Assembly (NCBI GenBank): GCA_001910725.1
Contig: MJGA01000011.1
Coordinates: 620,001-684,000, forward strand
From: Phanerodontia chrysosporium
Taxonomy: Eukaryota; Basidiomycota; Agaricomycetes; Polyporales; Phanerochaetaceae
Length of the DNA stretch: 64,000 nucleotides
Direction of reading: 5' to 3'
Below are positions 49,603 to 60,565 of the stretch, piece by piece (position 1 is the stretch's first letter; every line of letters begins with the position of its first letter). The position numbers were made by a program, and so were the translations under genes. The notes beneath the pieces were generated by a model that had not been told where the DNA came from, did no database searches, and saw only the letters and a program-made list of their open reading frames with translations.

Positions 49603-50535
49603 ATGTCGGCCAGGACGTCCTTCCAGGGGCCCGCCATGTCCGCGACGCCTGTCCCCAGCCTCGCCGCGCTCGCCGACCCGCCCCCGCGCATGATGGACGC
49701 CGCCGCGATGGACTACTTCCTCATCGAGCTCGTGAGCACCCTCCGTGCATCCTCCGCCGTCGCCGTCGCCCGCACCAAGAAGGTCGAGCAGGAGATGGTC
49801 GACGCGGGCCTCCTCCCCGCGCCGCAGCCCCCCGCCGCGGCACAGTCGAACCGCGACTCGATGGCTAGCAACAGCTCGAAGCCCGATGGCAAGGGCCCCG
49901 TGGACGAGGCAGAGGAGGCGGTAAGGCTCAGGCTCGAGTCCATTGGCATGCATGTAGGCGCAAACGTGGCGGAAAGGTGCGTCGAGCCCTTCGTAAGCAC
50001 GGCGCACTCGGCCTCAACGGGCAAACTCGCAGATTGTGTCATGACCGCCAGCTGTTCTCTGATACCCTGGACGCAATCAAGTTCATCTGCAAGGACCTCT
50101 GGTCGGCATGCTGGGATAAGCAGGTAGACAATCTGCGTACAAACCATCGAGTATGTGGCGTGTTGGTATTGGTCGATACCGGGATGCTCATACGCAGCAG
50201 GGGGTGTATGTACTCCAAGACAACTCTTTCAAACCCATACAACGGATATCGAGCTGGGAAGGACGGCCTGATGCATTGAGGAAGGCCAAGATAGTGAGGA
50301 CTTTCATTAATATGCTACAGTCGAAGCCATGCTCAAGCTCGCGTCCGCTCAGTACGCAGCAATGCCTGCAGGGATCATCAAGGGTGCCCTCTCACGCCTC
50401 GGGTTCCAGGCTGTGGTCGTGCCAGAGATTACAACTCTCCCGCAATGTGCGCTTCTTGGCTTACCTCGCCAATATCACTTCTTAACCGGCCATCGCATAG
50501 GTACATTCCAAGTGAAGCTGCCAAAGGGCTCGTAG
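49603..50535 (+). CDS. TRS33: TRAPP complex subunit Trs33/TRAPPC6
   Basis: Five exons (49603-49976, 50033-50150, 50201-50293, 50353-50446, 50501-50535) give 237 residues in frame. Trs33 is a small Bet3-family subunit of TRAPP, the tether and Rab exchange complex for ER-Golgi and later traffic. Family blocks are MDYFLIELVSTLRASSAVAV, LRLESIGMHVGANVAERLC, FSDTLDAIKFICKDLWSACW, DKQVDNLRTNHRGVYVLQDN, SFKPIQRISSW, PAGIIKGALSRLGFQAVVVP and EITTLPQCTFQVKLPKGS. A Pro/Ala/Ser-rich insert between the first two blocks makes it longer than the yeast or animal proteins. A second Met at 49636 could also be the start. The 3' end is only 64 bp from the stop of UTP18 on the other strand. Confidence 0.95.
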
Positions 50536-50599
50536 CTGCATTGAAACTGGCTAGGAAAGGGATCTACGGCCGAGAACATCGCGCCGCGCTCCGCGACGG

Positions 50600-52642
50600 T
50601 TATTGCTGCGCAAAGTCTCTGAGATGGTACAACAAGGCGCGCCCACGCGTGTTGCCGATCGCAACGTACTCGCTGCCAGTCGAGAAGTCCATGCTCGTCA
50701 CATGGCCGAGCGGTGTACCTGACGTCGGCCAGTTGGAATATGCCGTGAGCGACGGCAGGTGGATCTGCGGGGGACGAGCGGTCAGCGTGGATGATAATTG
50801 GGCGGAATTTACGGCTAGGACGCACCATCCGCATCTGATCCTTTTTGGTGTTGCTGGCAATGGCAAGCAGCTGCGAGTCATGGTTGAACTTCATAGCAGA
50901 AATAGATGTCGTCAGGTTGCCGATCGCCTTCAGTGGCTTTGGTCGTTCTGTGCCCATAGCCAACGCAGCATCCGCGCCGTACACGTTCACAATGCCGTGC
51001 CGCGACCTGAGTGGCAGTGAGCAACGACCATCAGCACCTAGAGCGCGTGCTGCACTCACCCAATCCCCAAATATTGGCCTGCACGGTCCCCCGCAAACGT
51101 CGTCGCGCCAAAGCCGCCCTCGTCCTTCCACCGCCGCGTGCAGCGGCGCGTGCCAACGTCCCACACGTACACCTCGGCGTCCTCACCCAGGCTCATGAGC
51201 TCCGCGCCCGAGCCGCCGCGCGCCCACCACACGCCCTTCACATTGGAGTTCATCTTGACGCTGCCGACGACCTGCCCCGTGCCGGACCGCCAGTCGACGA
51301 GGTGCACGTACCCGCGCCGCCCCGCGACCGCGAGCACCTCGCCCGTCGGATTAAATGCGCAGATCTCCATGCTGCCCTCCTTCATCTGGTTCCCCGAGAA
51401 GGTCGTGCCCCACAGACCGCGCGGCGAGCGCGTCGCCGCGCCGGACTGCAGGTCGTAGGTGTAGAAGAACGGCCGTGGCCCGGTGAGCAGCACGGTGGAG
51501 CCTGCTGGGTGGAAGAGCGCAGTTGTCATCGGCATGTCGGATATATGCACCGTCTGAAGGTGCGGATTTGTGTGTCCGTCAATCTGTGAGGCCCGTTAGT
51601 ACCGCGAGCAGCGTATACGCACTTCAAGGAGCAACGTACGTTGAAGAATCGTAGTCGTCGGTCCTCGCTTGCAGTAAGCATGACCGGTATTTGGGTCGAG
51701 GGATGGAACTGAATGGCATTGATAGCGCCTTCTGCAGGGGCCGCAATGTTCGCGTCTCGCAGTCGCTCGATCGCAAGCGTACCAGAGGCAAGCTTCTTCG
51801 GTCTTGGCCCAAGAACACCGCCAGTGTCGCCTAGCAGCTCAGTCAGGTCCTCGTCCTCGTCCATCTTCTCGTCTTCGTCAGACGAGACTGACGGCCGCCG
51901 CCGCTTTTGCTTCGACGGGTGCAGCTTGCTCCTTGCCTTCTGCGCCCACTCGGGAGTCGGGTTGATGCGCTCGAACTGTCGACGAAGCCGTCGCTCGTAT
52001 TCACGCCCGCCAACGACATTGTCTGAGGGAGCATCCCGCAGTTTGCGGAGGCGAGTGTTGTCCGCTAACGACACGGAGATGTTCTTGTCATCGGGGTCTG
52101 TCCATGCGGGAGCCTTGCGCCCTTTTGAGGATGAGGCGATGGGTTCTAGCTCTATGACTTCTTCCTCGTCGCTGTCTGCCTCCTCGGCATTGTCCTCCTG
52201 TTCAGATTTCTCTTCTTCATCCGCTTCTGCATCAGACTCCTCAGACTTTGCTCCCATGTCTGCAGCGAAGTCGAAAGAGGGCTGCTCGCCAGAGGAAGCG
52301 CCTTGTGCATCATCTACAAAGAACAACTGGTACGTATTCAGCAAAGGGTGAGTGACGATGGTTATGTGAGGCGTACGTCTGTGTCCATCAAATTCTGCAG
52401 TTCCTGCCCTCCTTCGACCTCCTCAGGCTCCTCGTCCGAGAGTACAAGGATGTGGTCCTCGTTGCGCGGCGCAGAACATACTTGGTCCCAAACAGCATCG
52501 ACTCCAGGCGTCTCTCCTCGTCATCTTTGTTTGCGTCGTCGAGGAGAGCTGCTGTCGGCTGCGTAGATCCAAGAGGCTGCAGCGGCACCCGCGCCTTTGC
52601 CTGCTTCTCCAGCTTTTGCTTCTTGTTGACGCGCTTCCCCAT
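50600..52642 (-). CDS. UTP18: UTP18-like U3 snoRNP WD40 protein, one frame break
   Basis: Five exons (52642-52377, 52326-51640, 51583-51060, 51006-50826, 50764-50600) give 607 residues after one repair. Utp18 is part of the small-subunit processome that cleaves pre-rRNA in the nucleolus and helps recruit the exosome. The N-terminus is basic (MGKRVNKKQKLEKQAKARV), then ERRLESMLFGTKYV and a long acidic stretch. After REYERRLRRQFERINPTPEW come the WD repeats: INAIQFHPSTQIPVMLTASE, FHPAGSTVLLTGPRPFFYTY, ICAFNPTGEVLAVAGRRGYV, LGEDAEVYVWDVGTRRC, SRHGIVNVY and TSMDFSTGSEYVAIGNTRGR. Near 52464-52475 one base is missing in exon 1 (GTKYVL to PRNEDHILVLSDEE). Confidence 0.93.
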
Positions 52643-53138
52643 CGCCAAAAGTGTTGCCTAAGTCAAGCTGCGCGTAAATTCCAAGTAATTTCGAGGAGTC
52701 AGAGGACAAGCAGAGGGTACAGCAGCAGACGAGAGTAGTGCAGACCGAGCCCACCGAGCCGCCGAAAATGTGCTCGAGGATTGATCGCGCTTGCCTTCTG
52801 CGGTTAGCGGAACTTGCCGGAACTCCGCATATGGCATTCGCTGTTGTTAGATGTTTAACCCTACCTAGCTCGTTGTCGCTCGAAGACTGAAGCATGATGC
52901 AAGTATCAGGATAATGGGTATATGTTTTGTTGAGAAAACGCATGAGGGATGCGCAATCGCAGGACTCATTTGCGAACAAGAGCTCACATGATTTGGCTAG
53001 CTTTTCGTTTCATTACCGACTGTGCTGACTGGACTCCGTCGCCTGAGCTGCGGCTGGCAGCTCCGTCGGGGCAGCATATGGTATCGTACCTCTCAGTACG
53101 ATATTCCTCCTCCTCCTCTACCCCGGGCAATTGCCATC
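52643..53138. promoter_or_regulatory. Divergent region between UTP18 and the small membrane protein gene
   Basis: A 496-bp gap between outward-facing starts. The right end is CT-rich (TCCTCCTCCTCT near 53105-53117), typical of a fungal promoter or 5' UTR. Nothing else is recognisable. Confidence 0.4.
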
Positions 53139-53833
53139 ATGGCCCCTGCCGGTCTTTACACGACTTCGACGCATATGCAGATCACGGACTCGAACCCACC
53201 GCCGACTCGTCCTTTGGATGTTCTCTTCTACATCGGGCTCGGGGTCGTTGCGGTCATGCTTCTATGGTTCTCCATCTATATGAGCGCGAAGATCTATGTC
53301 CTTCTCGGTGGCTCGAGAAGCTGGCTGTGCTGCTGCATGCGTCGAAGGGGGACACCGCCCTGTCTGGTACGTGTCTACACCAGCTATTACAATCAAAACT
53401 CCCTGATTTCAGCCCTCAGACGATGCGCGCGGGAGACGAAGATGCGGCGAGACTACCAACTCCGAACTTCGCGACGAGATACCACCCTTACCTGGACTCT
53501 CCGGACTCTGAAGGCTCGAGCACTCCCGGCAGCAAAGTCCAAGGCTTGGGGATCGACTTCGGAGGCGCTTCTCCCATTACAACGTTGGACAAGCACGTCG
53601 GCAGCGCTATCGACTCTGCTGAAATACTTGGACCCGATGCCGGTGCTCACCGGCGAAATGCTGAGACGTACGACAACCTGCTCGACATCACACGCGTCGC
53701 CTCGTATCAACTCTTCAGAGTCATGGTCGCCTATCGGCATTGCCAAGTAACACTAGGACGCGCACGGGTCATCCTCGTCCTCATCATATGTGCGGTACAG
53801 TGGTTGCTGAGGGAGCGGAACGCATCATTGTAA
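53139..53833 (+). CDS. Small single-pass membrane protein with a juxtamembrane Cys cluster (uncharacterised)
   Basis: Exons 53139-53366 and 53413-53833. The N-terminal 26 residues are polar. One transmembrane helix follows (DVLFYIGLGVVAVMLLWFSI), then SWLCCCMRRR, a Cys cluster beside basic residues of the kind often palmitoylated. Exon 2 reads DEDAARLPTPNFATRYHPYL, then DSPDSEGSSTPGSKVQGLGI and DFGGASPITTLDKHVGSAID, a Ser/Pro/Thr-rich probable cytosolic tail. Linking the exons in these frames needs one G fewer in the run at 53347-53351, giving 215 residues. Without the change exon 2 would stop after about 32 residues. The last 30 residues, with a second hydrophobic stretch (VILVLIICAVQWLL), are less certain. 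No family is recognised. Trafficking or signalling at a membrane is only a guess. Confidence 0.6.
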
Positions 53834-54090
53834 CGCAACCATCATACATCAGACGTTCGGACACTTGAACTGCTGCAGTTTTCGCGTGAGATACCAGTGT
53901 ATTCTAGTGCATGGCATAGTTCTGAGACATTATTTATGATATCTGCGACAAATGGAATGGAAGTCGTGTGATAGCTACTTCTATGGACCTCAAATGGCTG
54001 TAAGGCAGTTGCGTAACCAATTACTGAAGGCGGACTAACACGAGGCTGAGTGCAATGTAATGACACAGCGTTCTATGGAAGGTCGAGGCA

Positions 54091-54721
54091 TCACTCCTCG
54101 ATGTAACCCATCTGGACGGAATCAATAGCGTACTCCCAGAACCCGTCAGGCTGAAGACCATAATCAACAGTTGGCCCAGCGAATTGGGCCAAATGGACGC
54201 ACCGGACACCCTTCAATAGTCTCGATGACGGCCAAAAATACTGCTCCCTCGGTCAGTTGAGAATCTTCGAGATTTGGCATCTGCAAAGTCGACGGCGGTG
54301 GCGTGCCCTGTGAGGGCATACCTGGATGGACAGAAGTTTACACGCTCGCATTAGAAGAATCAACAAGCTTTCAGAACGTACCAGCGACGTTGATGACCAT
54401 ATACTCCCCGAAATAATGCAGGAAGTCGCTGAACCCGTAAGTGGAGTTCAGGTCAGATGCTGTCGGCTGATGGTCCAAGAGATAGACATCAACGGGGGTG
54501 TAGGCGGGATGGCAATGGTTCCACTCAGGAACGGTGATGTCGAATGCCACATCCTCGCCTGCGGTCATGAAAGTGCCGGCATCGGGGGAAGTAATGCTTC
54601 CGGGGCTCTCGAGTACGGCTATCGGCAATCCCGAAGGTGGCCCTTGCCGCTTCACTGGTGACGCAGAGACCAGAGTCGCCATTACTGAAGCGACCAGAGA
54701 GAAGAACGTGATGAAGTACAT
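54091..54721 (-). CDS. Small secreted protein, tandem family copy A
   Basis: Three exons (54721-54382, 54321-54203, 54150-54091) give 172 residues with no frame break, so this is the cleanest copy. A signal peptide (MYFITFFSLVASVMATLVSA) is followed by SPVKRQG, a Lys-Arg site of the Kex2 type. The mature part holds LESPGSITSPDAGTF, TVPEWNHCHPAYTPVDVYLL, LNSTYGFSDFLHYFGEYMV, QGTPPPSTLQMP, VIETIEGCPPDGFWEYAIDS and the end VQMGYIEE. Only two cysteines remain after the signal peptide (NHCHP, EGCP), so one disulfide is likely. The pattern I-T-x-P-x-x-G-T near the N-terminus recalls Kre9/KNH-like beta-sandwich domains, but this is weak. The core promoter has GTTAAAAG about 60 nt upstream. I know no function. 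Confidence 0.82.
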
Positions 54722-56546
54722 GAGTGGATGTGCGGATGACTTGATTGACACTGGCAGCACTCACCTCTCGACACCGTTCTTTTAACGTGCCCGACGGTCT
54801 CAGCGCACTCGCGGCCGCATCGCAGCTAGGCTGTGACCTTGGTTCATGTCTGCACCGCATGGTAGAACTACGAAGGGACGCTTGCGGCCATAAATAGCCT
54901 CCATACTTGCACGGATTGTGCATTGCTACGGCGCAAGTTCCGCACGGCACTGAACTTCATACCCTGTAGCTCCAGGAAGAGCAGCTACCCGGTAATTAGT
55001 GCCAGACGTAAGAGATTGTGGGATGACGCAGACATACAGTTCGTGGCCTCATTACTATTCGGAGTGCTGTACTGACGCACTGGTATTGCTAGCATTGAGT
55101 GCACGCATACTGGAAGGCAGTGCATGTTGTGAAGGAGTGCCGTTAACGCGTCAAATCCAAGAGGTAACACGCAGGTACGTACAGCTTCGTGTCGCCTAAT
55201 ATGCAGCCGGACCGCTACCCGAAACTGTCCGTCGCAGGGTTCAGTGAGCTGCGGACGATACCGACTCAAGAGAGAGACGGGGGATCAATGTGAACCGGTC
55301 TACAACTGCAGGTGGTGGTGTTATCGTCAGCATACTGTGTCGCTGCATGCCCCCACGTACACGTCATGCAGAATATGTTGGGTCAAGTAGAATTGCTCTA
55401 TGATCCGACTGGTGTAAGTTCACAATCAAAGGAAGACATAGAGGGGGAAGAGTACTTACAGGGAAGACCATACAGTCCTGAGCTACTCTCGGCTGCTCTC
55501 CGTGGGCCCGAGTTTTCGCGCCTTAAGTTATGGATCAGCGATAAACTGTAAGGCAGCTTGTATAGAATCACATGTGTGTATCAATGCGCAACGAGTCAAT
55601 ATCTCATGACTGATTCGCAGGAGAATATACATCGTACCGAAGACGGCTGCTCTGCGTTAGAAGTCCGAGTCTAGGACTTCGCCCGTCGTCATGCTTGAAC
55701 TCTAAATCAAGATGGAACAGAGCGCATAGTAATCACCATACACTTGCATAGTTGACGTGCTGAGAAATGTATACCATGGCATCGCTTCAGTTGCTTTACA
55801 GTACGTTGCTTACTTTGCCCATTCTCGCTGTACTGGCAAGCGTTCTCGGTGTACCTTTCTCCCCTTCTCTCGAAGGAGGGGATACGCCTGATATTATACT
55901 ACCCTGATATAACTTAGTCACAATACGTTGAATTGAAAGGCCAGCCATACCTAACGATTTGAACGACCGTCGAGCGTGGAAGCGTCAACGCTGTAGGCGA
56001 CTTTCGCGTGCGGGCTCTCCCTTTCCCGTCGGTGATCGCCGAAAATCCGAATATAGTATGTATGCTTGATTGACTTAGTACCATCCTTGCCGCATTGATC
56101 CTCAGAGCAACGACGTCGCAAGACATGCGGGAGCAGCGGTGGAAGTTATATATCATAGCACTTGAGAATAGGATGCATCATGCCACGGTTGTCTGAGAGT
56201 AGCGCCCTTCCAATCTATGCGTCTATTCAGTGCAGCCTCGCAGGTGATACTCTGTAAGATGGTCTGGACGGCGCAAAGTTATGTAAGCTCCGTGAGACAG
56301 GCATTGGCCGAGTCTGGCCTGTGGTGGATACAGTTCAGGGCCTTGGGTCTCATGCCTACGCTTACGATGTTCCGAACAAGCCCGAAGTGATGTTTATGAG
56401 TATGCTATTCACGAACTAGAATGTACAGTATTCTACAAACAGTGAAGAGTAGGTTTCATACTGGGATATGACAAGTCTAGAAACGTCATTGAGTGTATCG
56501 ACATGGGAACAATCCAGAATTTAATAGTCCGGACGTTGAGCAGCTC
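54722..56546. other. Gene-free, less GC-rich stretch between array copies A and B
   Basis: About 1.8 kb with no supported gene, and visibly less GC-rich than the housekeeping blocks. A plus-strand open frame ending at 55551 (RPYSPELLSAALRGPEFSRL) looks weakly protein-like but has no partner exon. No further copy of the secreted family was seen. Confidence 0.4.
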
Positions 56547-57164
56547 TCAGGCATAGGTCAACGCTACTGAATCGATCGCGTACTCCCAGAAGCCGTCTGG
56601 CTGGAATCAGGTGGTCAGTCTAGTGCAACAGGGGCTACAAAACTCTAGATTAGGCTTACCGGACAGCCCTCAATCGTTTGAATTGTAGCCAAGTACACTG
56701 CTTGTCCCGATGCCCGAGCCTCGGGGCGGTCAAGCTGGAGGGAGGAGGCGTGCCCATGGGCGGAAGACCTCCTACACAATGCGTAAGGAGATATTGCGAG
56801 AATGCCAGGTTCTCGCAGGCTTACCAGGGAAGTTATTGACCAGATAGTCCCCGAAGAAGTATAGGTAGTCATTGAAACCGTACGTGGAGTTCAGGTCAGA
56901 TGTCGTGGGCTTATGGTCCAGGAGGTATGTGTTGACGGGCGTGTAGCCAGGGTGACAGTGATTCCACTCTGGAACAGCGACGCTGAATATGAAGGGTTGG
57001 CCTGCGCCTATGACGGTACCATCCGAAGGAGCCGTGATACTTCCAGGGCTCTCAAGGGTCACGATTGGAAGGCCCCCAGGTGGACCCTGGCGCTTTGATG
57101 GGGATGAAAAGGCGGGGGCCGCGAAAATGGCAGCGGCGAGCGCAATGAAAAGTGTGAAGTACAT
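56547..57164 (-). CDS. Small secreted protein, tandem family copy B, one frame break
   Basis: Three exons (57164-56825, 56771-56660, 56600-56547). Exon 1 has exactly the length of copy A (340 nt). The signal peptide (MYFTLFIALAAAIFAAPAFS) is followed by SPSKRQG. The mature part reads LESPGSITAPSDGTV, VPEWNHCHPGYTPVNTYLLD, LNSTYGFNDYLYFFGDYLV, MGTPPPSSLTAP, VYLATIQTIEGCP and PDGFWEYAIDSVALTYA. In exon 2 a run of four Cs (56723-56726 on the complement) must be five for SSLTAP to continue as EARASGQAVYLA. The rest is intact. The minus-strand TATAAAAG at 57221-57228 lies 57 nt upstream of the ATG. Two cysteines are conserved as in copy A. Confidence 0.8.
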
Positions 57165-58804
57165 GAGTGAATGAGTAGGATGTCGAGGTTGGTGTGTGTT
57201 GGTGTCGCCGTAGGGCGACGCTTTTATACTCGTCTGTTGGTCCCGACGTGCTCGAGAGCCGCCTCGCAGCAGAGCTATGCGGTTCCTTACATCAACTCGA
57301 TGGCACAGCTTGGAGCTCTGGACGATACTCACCGTCCGAGGCATCGCCTAGATCGGACCAGCAGGTTGCATATTACCTCTACAACCACGAGCGCGCAGCT
57401 CGAGAGGAGAGGGAACGGGCATGAAAGCCGTCACCGTCGGCGGCCGTCGAGCGACGAACGACGCCAGGCGCTCCAGAGGATAACACGCCCCAGCTATGAT
57501 CAGCGTTGTACAAACTTGCGGGTATATGCATGAAAGCGCTGAGTGATTTAAGCATCGCCTCGAGGCCTGCAGTCGCGGCATCTCCAGGTGAGAAAGCAAG
57601 TCGCGGGATGGCCTGTGAAGAAAAGCTTATCAGACTTATTACCAGGATTCAAATGAGGGACTGGCAGGCACATTGTGCCTCGTTGACACATACGTAGATG
57701 TAACAATGCAGACACGCGTTGGACGCCATACGGTCACCGTGGGAGGGTTATTGGCCCGTCTGCCACGGAGCCGACTGGAATGGTACGTGGCCGCTTTGTA
57801 GCGTTCCCTGCATCGAGGACGCTGAGGCGATTTCAAGCATGTAAGTGTACCCCAGTTACGGAGTCCAGCATGCATGCAAGACCCTGCGAGCAAGCAGGAA
57901 CACATAGAATTGCAATGTCCGTTGTGGTTCCTCTTGAAACTCCCGCGAAAAGATGCGTGTCCCTGTCAATCACCGTTAGGTATTCGCGTCAATACACCAT
58001 CGTGTCACTACAGAGAGCTTTGACCAATGGCAACCAAATCAGTTGTGGCCTCTGCGCCTACGCTGAGTGGAATTGGGGTGCAAGCGGATGCGTTGTTGGG
58101 TAGCCTGACAAATGACGTCCCTTCGTGTCGCTTTCTCCACTAGTAGACACCATCCGATCGAACACGGGTATGACACGGTCTTTCACAGTTCTATTTCACA
58201 CGGCTGCCGATGCGCTTCATATTCCCAAGGGGCAGTAACCTGTGTGTGGCACGCACTCAGGACGACTTCACCGCCTAAGGATTACTTCACGCACCTCTGG
58301 TGAAGCATTTCCCCATGCACAGTCTCCCCTATGCGAGCATTCACGCTGCCTTTCGGGCCCATGCGTCAACGCCCAGCGAAGTTCGCCTGGGGAAGAGCGC
58401 GACCGATGGGAGTGCGTTCTGCCACTATGGGCGTGCGAGACGCGGTCGGGCGCCGCCCAGGGCGCAAATGGCGCGGGCCCTAGAGCTCTCTGTGACCATT
58501 CTTCAGCAGTGCAACTGATGGCTAGACCCAGCTATGAGGATGGTCGCTCGATTGCAGTCGTGGTACAAGCGAGACGGGGAGCGACGCCGCGCTGAGGGAG
58601 TTGATCGAGGTTACCCTCATCCATGTTTGGAAAGTGTTGTCATTCGTTCGCAGCTCTGCACCCAGGCTTCCAGTACCAAGTCCGACAGGCAAGCACGTTT
58701 CGTAGACCGCAGCGAATACATTTTCTACTTTACTCTATAGTCCTATGAGTAGTCCTGTCCCTGAGATCCCGCTGCCACTACAATCCCGGCTGCATGCTCG
58801 ATGG
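57165..58804. other. Gene-free stretch between array copies B and C
   Basis: About 1.6 kb. The left end carries the copy B promoter (TATAAAAG on minus at 57221-57228). No supported gene follows, and I found no degraded copy of the secreted family. Confidence 0.45.
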
Positions 58805-59391
58805 CTATTCGTCGTAAACATACTCGAGGTAATTAATGCCGTATTTCGTGTATCCATTGGGCTACGATATAGTGAGCAGTCACGCACAGGAGAGGGTTAG
58901 TATAGCTTACCACACATGAGCTAACAGTCGCTACGGTGACGAGGTATACTGGCTGCCCAGAATACGTAGCACCAAGGTCAGGCATCGTCAATGATGACGG
59001 CGGCGGCGTGCCCATGGACGGAAGGCCTGGAGAGTACCTGTTATTATCTCGCATAGGCACCTAGTTTAGTAAGGCACTGACCATCCACATTTCGAATAAG
59101 GTAGCTCCCGAAGAAATACAGGTAATCATCGATGCCGTAAGTGGAGTTGAGGCTGGACACTGTTGGCTGGCTGTCGAGCATATAGACGTCTATCGGCGTG
59201 TAGCCAGGATAGCAGCCAGGAAGCCATCCGCCAGGGGTGAACGGGGTCGACTGGCCTTCTGCCAGGAGAGTTCCAGGCGACCCAGGGGTGCCAGTCACTG
59301 TAATGGGGACACTCTGCCGTTTAGCGGGGAGTGCAGCAGCCCCTGCTGCAAAGGCGGCGAGGAGGATGAAAATGCTCTGTGTGAAGTACAT
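58805..59391 (-). CDS. Small secreted protein, tandem family copy C (most divergent)
   Basis: Three exons (59391-59082, 59026-58911, 58861-58805) give 160 residues, all in frame. The signal peptide (MYFTQSIFILLAAFAAGAAA) is followed by LPAKRQS. The N-terminal strand region is shortened (TVTGTPGSPGTLLAEGQS). The first cysteine sits in LPGCYPGYTPIDVYML rather than NHCHP. The core LNSTYGIDDYLYFFGSYLI and MGTPPPSSLTMPDLGATYSG is kept, followed by VYLVTVATVSSCV and PNGYTKYGINYLEYVYDE. ETIEGCP has become ATVSSCV, and the PDGFWEYAIDS block is changed, yet both cysteines and both intron positions remain. GTATAAAT lies about 55 nt upstream on the minus strand (59442-59448). It probably kept the fold but diverged in surface and partner. 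Confidence 0.8.
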
Positions 59392-59947
59392 CGCTGGAGT
59401 GCAGGTGTGGGCTGCTGCAAAGTCTATGAACTTGGCCTGGATTTATACTGTGCGCTGCGCGTTCGGCGTGTTCTAACCTGACAGTCGCGCTGAACGGCCT
59501 CCGAACAGACCGGTCATCGCAGTTGGCAGCATGCATCACGATTGTGGCAGGCCCTGGATTCATAAGACAGGAGGGAGTCAAGAGCGTCACCCCCTGAGCC
59601 GACTGTAGACTGGGCTGGCCGCGTTCGTCCCTGAGGCGCTCTACACAGCGGGTGCGGGACTGCATGGAACGGCCATGAAGGCCATTGAACCTTGGAATAA
59701 TGAACGGAGCGCATAGCAGTGCGCAGGCCAATCAATGCTTACATTGGTGAGAAGGAACGCACGCACCCGCTTTCCTGTCCAGAGCGCCGCCTTATCAGCG
59801 TTTTGTACGTTTGAGCCCTTGATGCGGCTTGACGTGCCCTGGCTGTCATCGGTATAATGGGAGTTGGATTGACAAACTGGTCTGACACAGTCTCGGTCCA
59901 CATAGTGCGTAGCAATCTAGTTATGAGAGTGGCCGACTGCGAGTCGC
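59392..59947. other. Gene-free stretch between array copies C and D
   Basis: A 556-bp gap that contains the copy C promoter. No other feature was found. Confidence 0.45.
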
Positions 59948-60565
59948 TTATTCATTATAGATCAATGGGGCAGAGTCAATGGCAAACTCGAAATGGCCAT
60001 CGGGCTAGAGCATGTTTGTCAGCAGCAGCCGCACAGTCATACAAGTCGGCGTACCGGGCAGCCCTCAATAGTCTCAATAGTCGCCAGATAGACGGTTTGT
60101 CCGATGAATGATGCTCCAGCTCCGGAGTCGTCAGCGTGGCCGGCGGAGGTGGGCCCATAGAGGGCAGATCTATGGCACGAATAACTAATGTCAGCGTCCG
60201 AAGGGGTGTACAAGCTGACTGTACGAACTAGGGAAGTTGTAGTGAACAAATTCTCCGAAGTAGTACAGGTAGTCGGTAAATCCGAAGGTGGAATTGATGC
60301 TCGCCACCGTCGGTTGAGAGGCGAGGAGATACGTGTTGACGGGCGTGAACGGATCCTCGCAGTGGTTCTGCTCGGGAACCGCTATGCCGAAGGCGAAGGG
60401 CTGTCCTGCCTTCACGGCGGTGTTGTCTGCGGGCGCAGTGATGCTCCCGGGGCTCAGCAGGACGAATGGCTTCGTTCCCACAGGCCCCTGCCGCTTGACT
60501 GGGGTAGCGAGCACTGGAGTAGCCAGGGCGGCCACGACGAGAGCGAAGAACTGGGTGAAGCGCAT
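59948..60565 (-). CDS. Small secreted protein, tandem family copy D, one frame break
   Basis: Three exons (60565-60229, 60169-60055, 60004-59948). The signal peptide (MRFTQFFALVVAALATPVLA) is followed by TPVKRQG. The mature part reads LLSPGSITAPADNTAVKAGQ, VPEQNHCEDPFTPVNTYLLA, INSTFGFTDYLYYFGEFVHY, MGPPPPATLTTPEL, VYLATIETIEGCP and PDGHFEFAIDSAPLIYNE. In exon 2, TPEL continues as GASFIGQTVYLA only if one G is added in the CTGGAG at 60113-60118 (complement). That restores the LGA-x-x-x-GQ match to copy C. The minus-strand TATAAAAG lies 52-60 nt upstream (60617-60625). It is divergent from the OPT transporter gene. Confidence 0.8.

Noticed and set aside
48660..49868. 402-codon plus-strand frame starting opposite the GT25 start codon
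   Set aside because: It runs into exon 1 of TRS33 in the wrong frame, and its composition is Arg/Ala/Pro-rich noise.
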